Positions 62,252-64,000 of a DNA stretch of 64,000 nt are shown here, in pieces. The position numbers and the translations under genes were made by a program. Position 1 is the stretch's first letter; each line of letters opens with the position of its first letter. Source of the stretch: Musa acuminata AAA Group (Eukaryota; Streptophyta; Magnoliopsida; Zingiberales; Musaceae); the NCBI RefSeq assembly GCF_036884655.1, contig NC_088338.1:1422001-1486000 (forward strand), in the 5' to 3' direction. The notes under the pieces were generated by a model that did not search any database, was not told the origin of the DNA, and saw only the letters and a program-made list of their open reading frames with translations.

Positions 62252-63613
62252 ATGGGTGAAGATGATGAGAAGCAGTCAGAGAAGAGGTACATTTCCTCGG
62301 AGGAGCTCCGGTTGCACAACACGCCTTCGGACCTGTGGATCTCGATCCAAGGTAAGGTCTACGACGCTACCCACTGGGTGAAGGACCACCCGGGCGGCGA
62401 GCTCCCTCTGTTCAACCTCGCCGGTCAAGACGTCACCGATGCCTTCGTCGCTTACCACCCGGGCACCGCTTGGTCCCTCCTCGATCGCCTTCCCCTGGTC
62501 GGCTACCTCTCCGACTACCGAGTCTCCGACGTGTCCAAGGACTACCGACGCCTGATCACCGATATCTCCAAGAAGGGCCTCTTCGACAAGAAGGGTCACA
62601 TAACCTTCATCGTCCTTTGCCATATGTGCCTCATGTTCGCCGCCGTCGTGTACGGCGTCGTCTGCTCTCCCAGCGTGTGGGTCCATCTCGGCTGCGCGGT
62701 CGTGCTGGGGTTCCTGTGGATGCAGTCGGGGTTCCTCGGACACGACTCCGGCCACTACCGTATCTTGAGCGGCCGTCTGGTGAATCGCATCATGCAAGTG
62801 GTCACCGGGAACTGCCTCGCCGGAATAAGCATCGAATGGTGGAAGCGGAACCACAACGCTCACCACATCGCGTGCAACAGCCTCGAGTTCGACCCCGACG
62901 TGCAGCACATCCCCGTCCTCGCCGTCTCCTCCGAGTTATTCCGCGGCCTCACGTCCTACTTCTACGAGCGGAAGATGAGCTTCGACGGGGTGGCGAGGTT
63001 GCTGGTGAGCTACCAGCACTGGACGTTCTACCCGGTGATGTGCGTGGCGAGGTTGAATCTCTTCGCGCAGTCGGTGCTGTTGCTGCTGTCGAACAAGAGG
63101 GTGCAGGGGAGGAGCATGGAGTTGGTGGGGTTGGGGGTGTTCTGGGTCTGGTTCCCGCTGCTCGTCTCCTACCTGCCGAGCTGGGGCGAGAGGGTGATGT
63201 TCGTGGTGGCCAGCTTCGCGGTGACCGGGATCCAGCACGTCCAGTTCTGCTTGAACCACTTCTCCTCCAGCGTCTACGTCGGGCCGCCGCGGGGGAACGA
63301 CTGGTTCGAGAAGCAGACGATGGGGACGCTGGACATCACCTGCGAGCCCTGGATGGATTGGTTCCACGGGGGGCTGCAGTTCCAGGTGGAGCACCACCTG
63401 TTCCCGCGGCTGCCGCGGTGCCAGCTACGGCGGATCGCGCCCCTGGTGCGGGAGCTCTGCAAGAAGCACGGCCTTCCGTACGACAACTTCTCCTTCTGGG
63501 AGGCCAACGTGAGGACCATCAGGACGCTGAGGACGGCGGCTTTGCAGGCGAGGGACTTGGCCAATCCGGTCCCCAAGAACTTGGTGTGGGAGGCGGTGAA
63601 CACCCACGGATGA
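62252..63613 (+). CDS. SLD: delta-8 sphingolipid long-chain-base desaturase with cytochrome b5 domain
   Basis: This ER enzyme introduces the delta-8 double bond into the long-chain base of plant sphingolipids. It is intronless in its coding part and encodes 453 residues. The N-terminal cytochrome b5 domain carries the haem motif HPGG (46-49) and a second haem histidine at 69 (AYHPG). The desaturase domain has three histidine boxes, HDSGH (164-168), HNAHH (201-205) and QVEHH (378-382). The Gln in place of His in the third box is typical of front-end desaturases. Hydrophobic segments lie at about 118-155 and 292-330. I chose MGEDDEKQ at 62252, since the in-frame codon at 62192 would add an unlikely leader from the 5' UTR. 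The coding region is strongly GC-rich. The delta-6 fatty acyl desaturases have the same layout, but plants of this type almost always carry the sphingolipid enzyme. Confidence 0.93.
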   Translation: MGEDDEKQSEKRYISSEELRLHNTPSDLWISIQGKVYDATHWVKDHPGGELPLFNLAGQDVTDAFVAYHPGTAWSLLDRLPLVGYLSDYRVSDVSKDYRRLITDISKKGLFDKKGHITFIVLCHMCLMFAAVVYGVVCSPSVWVHLGCAVVLGFLWMQSGFLGHDSGHYRILSGRLVNRIMQVVTGNCLAGISIEWWKRNHNAHHIACNSLEFDPDVQHIPVLAVSSELFRGLTSYFYERKMSFDGVARLLVSYQHWTFYPVMCVARLNLFAQSVLLLLSNKRVQGRSMELVGLGVFWVWFPLLVSYLPSWGERVMFVVASFAVTGIQHVQFCLNHFSSSVYVGPPRGNDWFEKQTMGTLDITCEPWMDWFHGGLQFQVEHHLFPRLPRCQLRRIAPLVRELCKKHGLPYDNFSFWEANVRTIRTLRTAALQARDLANPVPKNLVWEAVNTHG

Positions 63614-64000
63614 CCAACGTCTTCGGCCCACTCTCTCCGACACAGTCTTCCCTTTCCTACACGGCTTTTCTTGCCCAAGGGAAAAGGAAATCCAGGAAAG
63701 AAGGAAGAACATATCATCATCCGCATATAGATAGGGTGTCTATGGGATTCTCCATCCATCTTTGTCGTGTGATTCTGCATTCGATCGAATTGATGTTTCT
63801 TCTGTCTACATTTTTCATATGAGAGAAGAAAAAGAGTCTGATAGCATGAAAAGCTCCGATGCAGAGAGAGAGAACAAAATGGTGGCAGTCTGCATTATAT
63901 GTAGCCTCTGTTAGGCCAACAAGAAAAATGCTAATAAATACTGTATTAATACGTCATTAATTATTAATCAAATTTACAGACACATTATTACCAATTACAA
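63614..64000 (+). other. desaturase 3' UTR and flank
   Basis: This stretch holds the 3' UTR; AATAAA-like AATAAATAC at about 63935 could serve as a polyadenylation signal. No further gene starts before the window ends. Confidence 0.5.

Noticed and set aside
62470..63822. A 450-residue open frame overlapping the desaturase
   Set aside because: It is Arg/Pro-rich, a frame-shifted reading of GC-rich DNA; the true frame has the haem motif and three histidine boxes.

Overview
The window is nuclear DNA from a flowering plant, most likely a commelinid monocot. Its genes combine very GC-rich exons (RACK1 exon 1, the oleosin, the sphingolipid desaturase) with AT-rich introns, spliceosomal introns and abundant small inverted-repeat transposons. 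A banana or other Zingiberales relative is my guess, but no single feature proves the genus.

Layout, left to right. A broken 3' piece of a pfkB-family sugar kinase (about 2.2-2.7 kb, + strand) lies beside a hAT-like element. GAUT7-like pectin galacturonosyltransferase follows (3187-10901, - strand). A GC-rich tandem repeat (11.5-11.9 kb) and a gene-poor stretch lead to a NIMIN/NRR-type NPR1-interacting repressor (15866-16246, +). RACK1 (17715-21096, -) and the histone chaperone ASF1 (21774-24988, +) are divergent neighbours sharing a 677-bp promoter. Then come a seed oleosin (25932-26438, +), the KEOPS subunit CGI121/TPRKB (27735-30739, +), a very large OSCA1/CSC1-type mechanosensitive calcium channel gene (5' UTR exon ending 32361, coding 34127-60376, +) and an intronless delta-8 sphingolipid desaturase with a fused cytochrome b5 domain (62252-63613, +).

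Reading frames across all proposed splice junctions were checked by hand and stay in phase for ASF1, CGI121, RACK1, OSCA1 and GAUT7, except GAUT7 exon 1, whose donor is unresolved. These are unrelated housekeeping, defence and storage genes, not an operon-like system.

The most distinctive content is transposon-derived. Two families of short elements with CA...TG inverted ends and 8-bp target duplications are recognisable. Three copies are GGCGC-rich, and five clear copies plus one relic are GGTAC-rich. Seven of the eight clear insertions lie in OSCA1 introns, and one interrupts a local tandem repeat whose sister copies preserve the empty site. RACK1, ASF1 and CGI121 share telo-box plus TGGGCY promoter motifs typical of growth-linked genes. 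The NIMIN promoter carries TGACG and W-box motifs expected for salicylate control. I found no evidence of a wholly new biological system.
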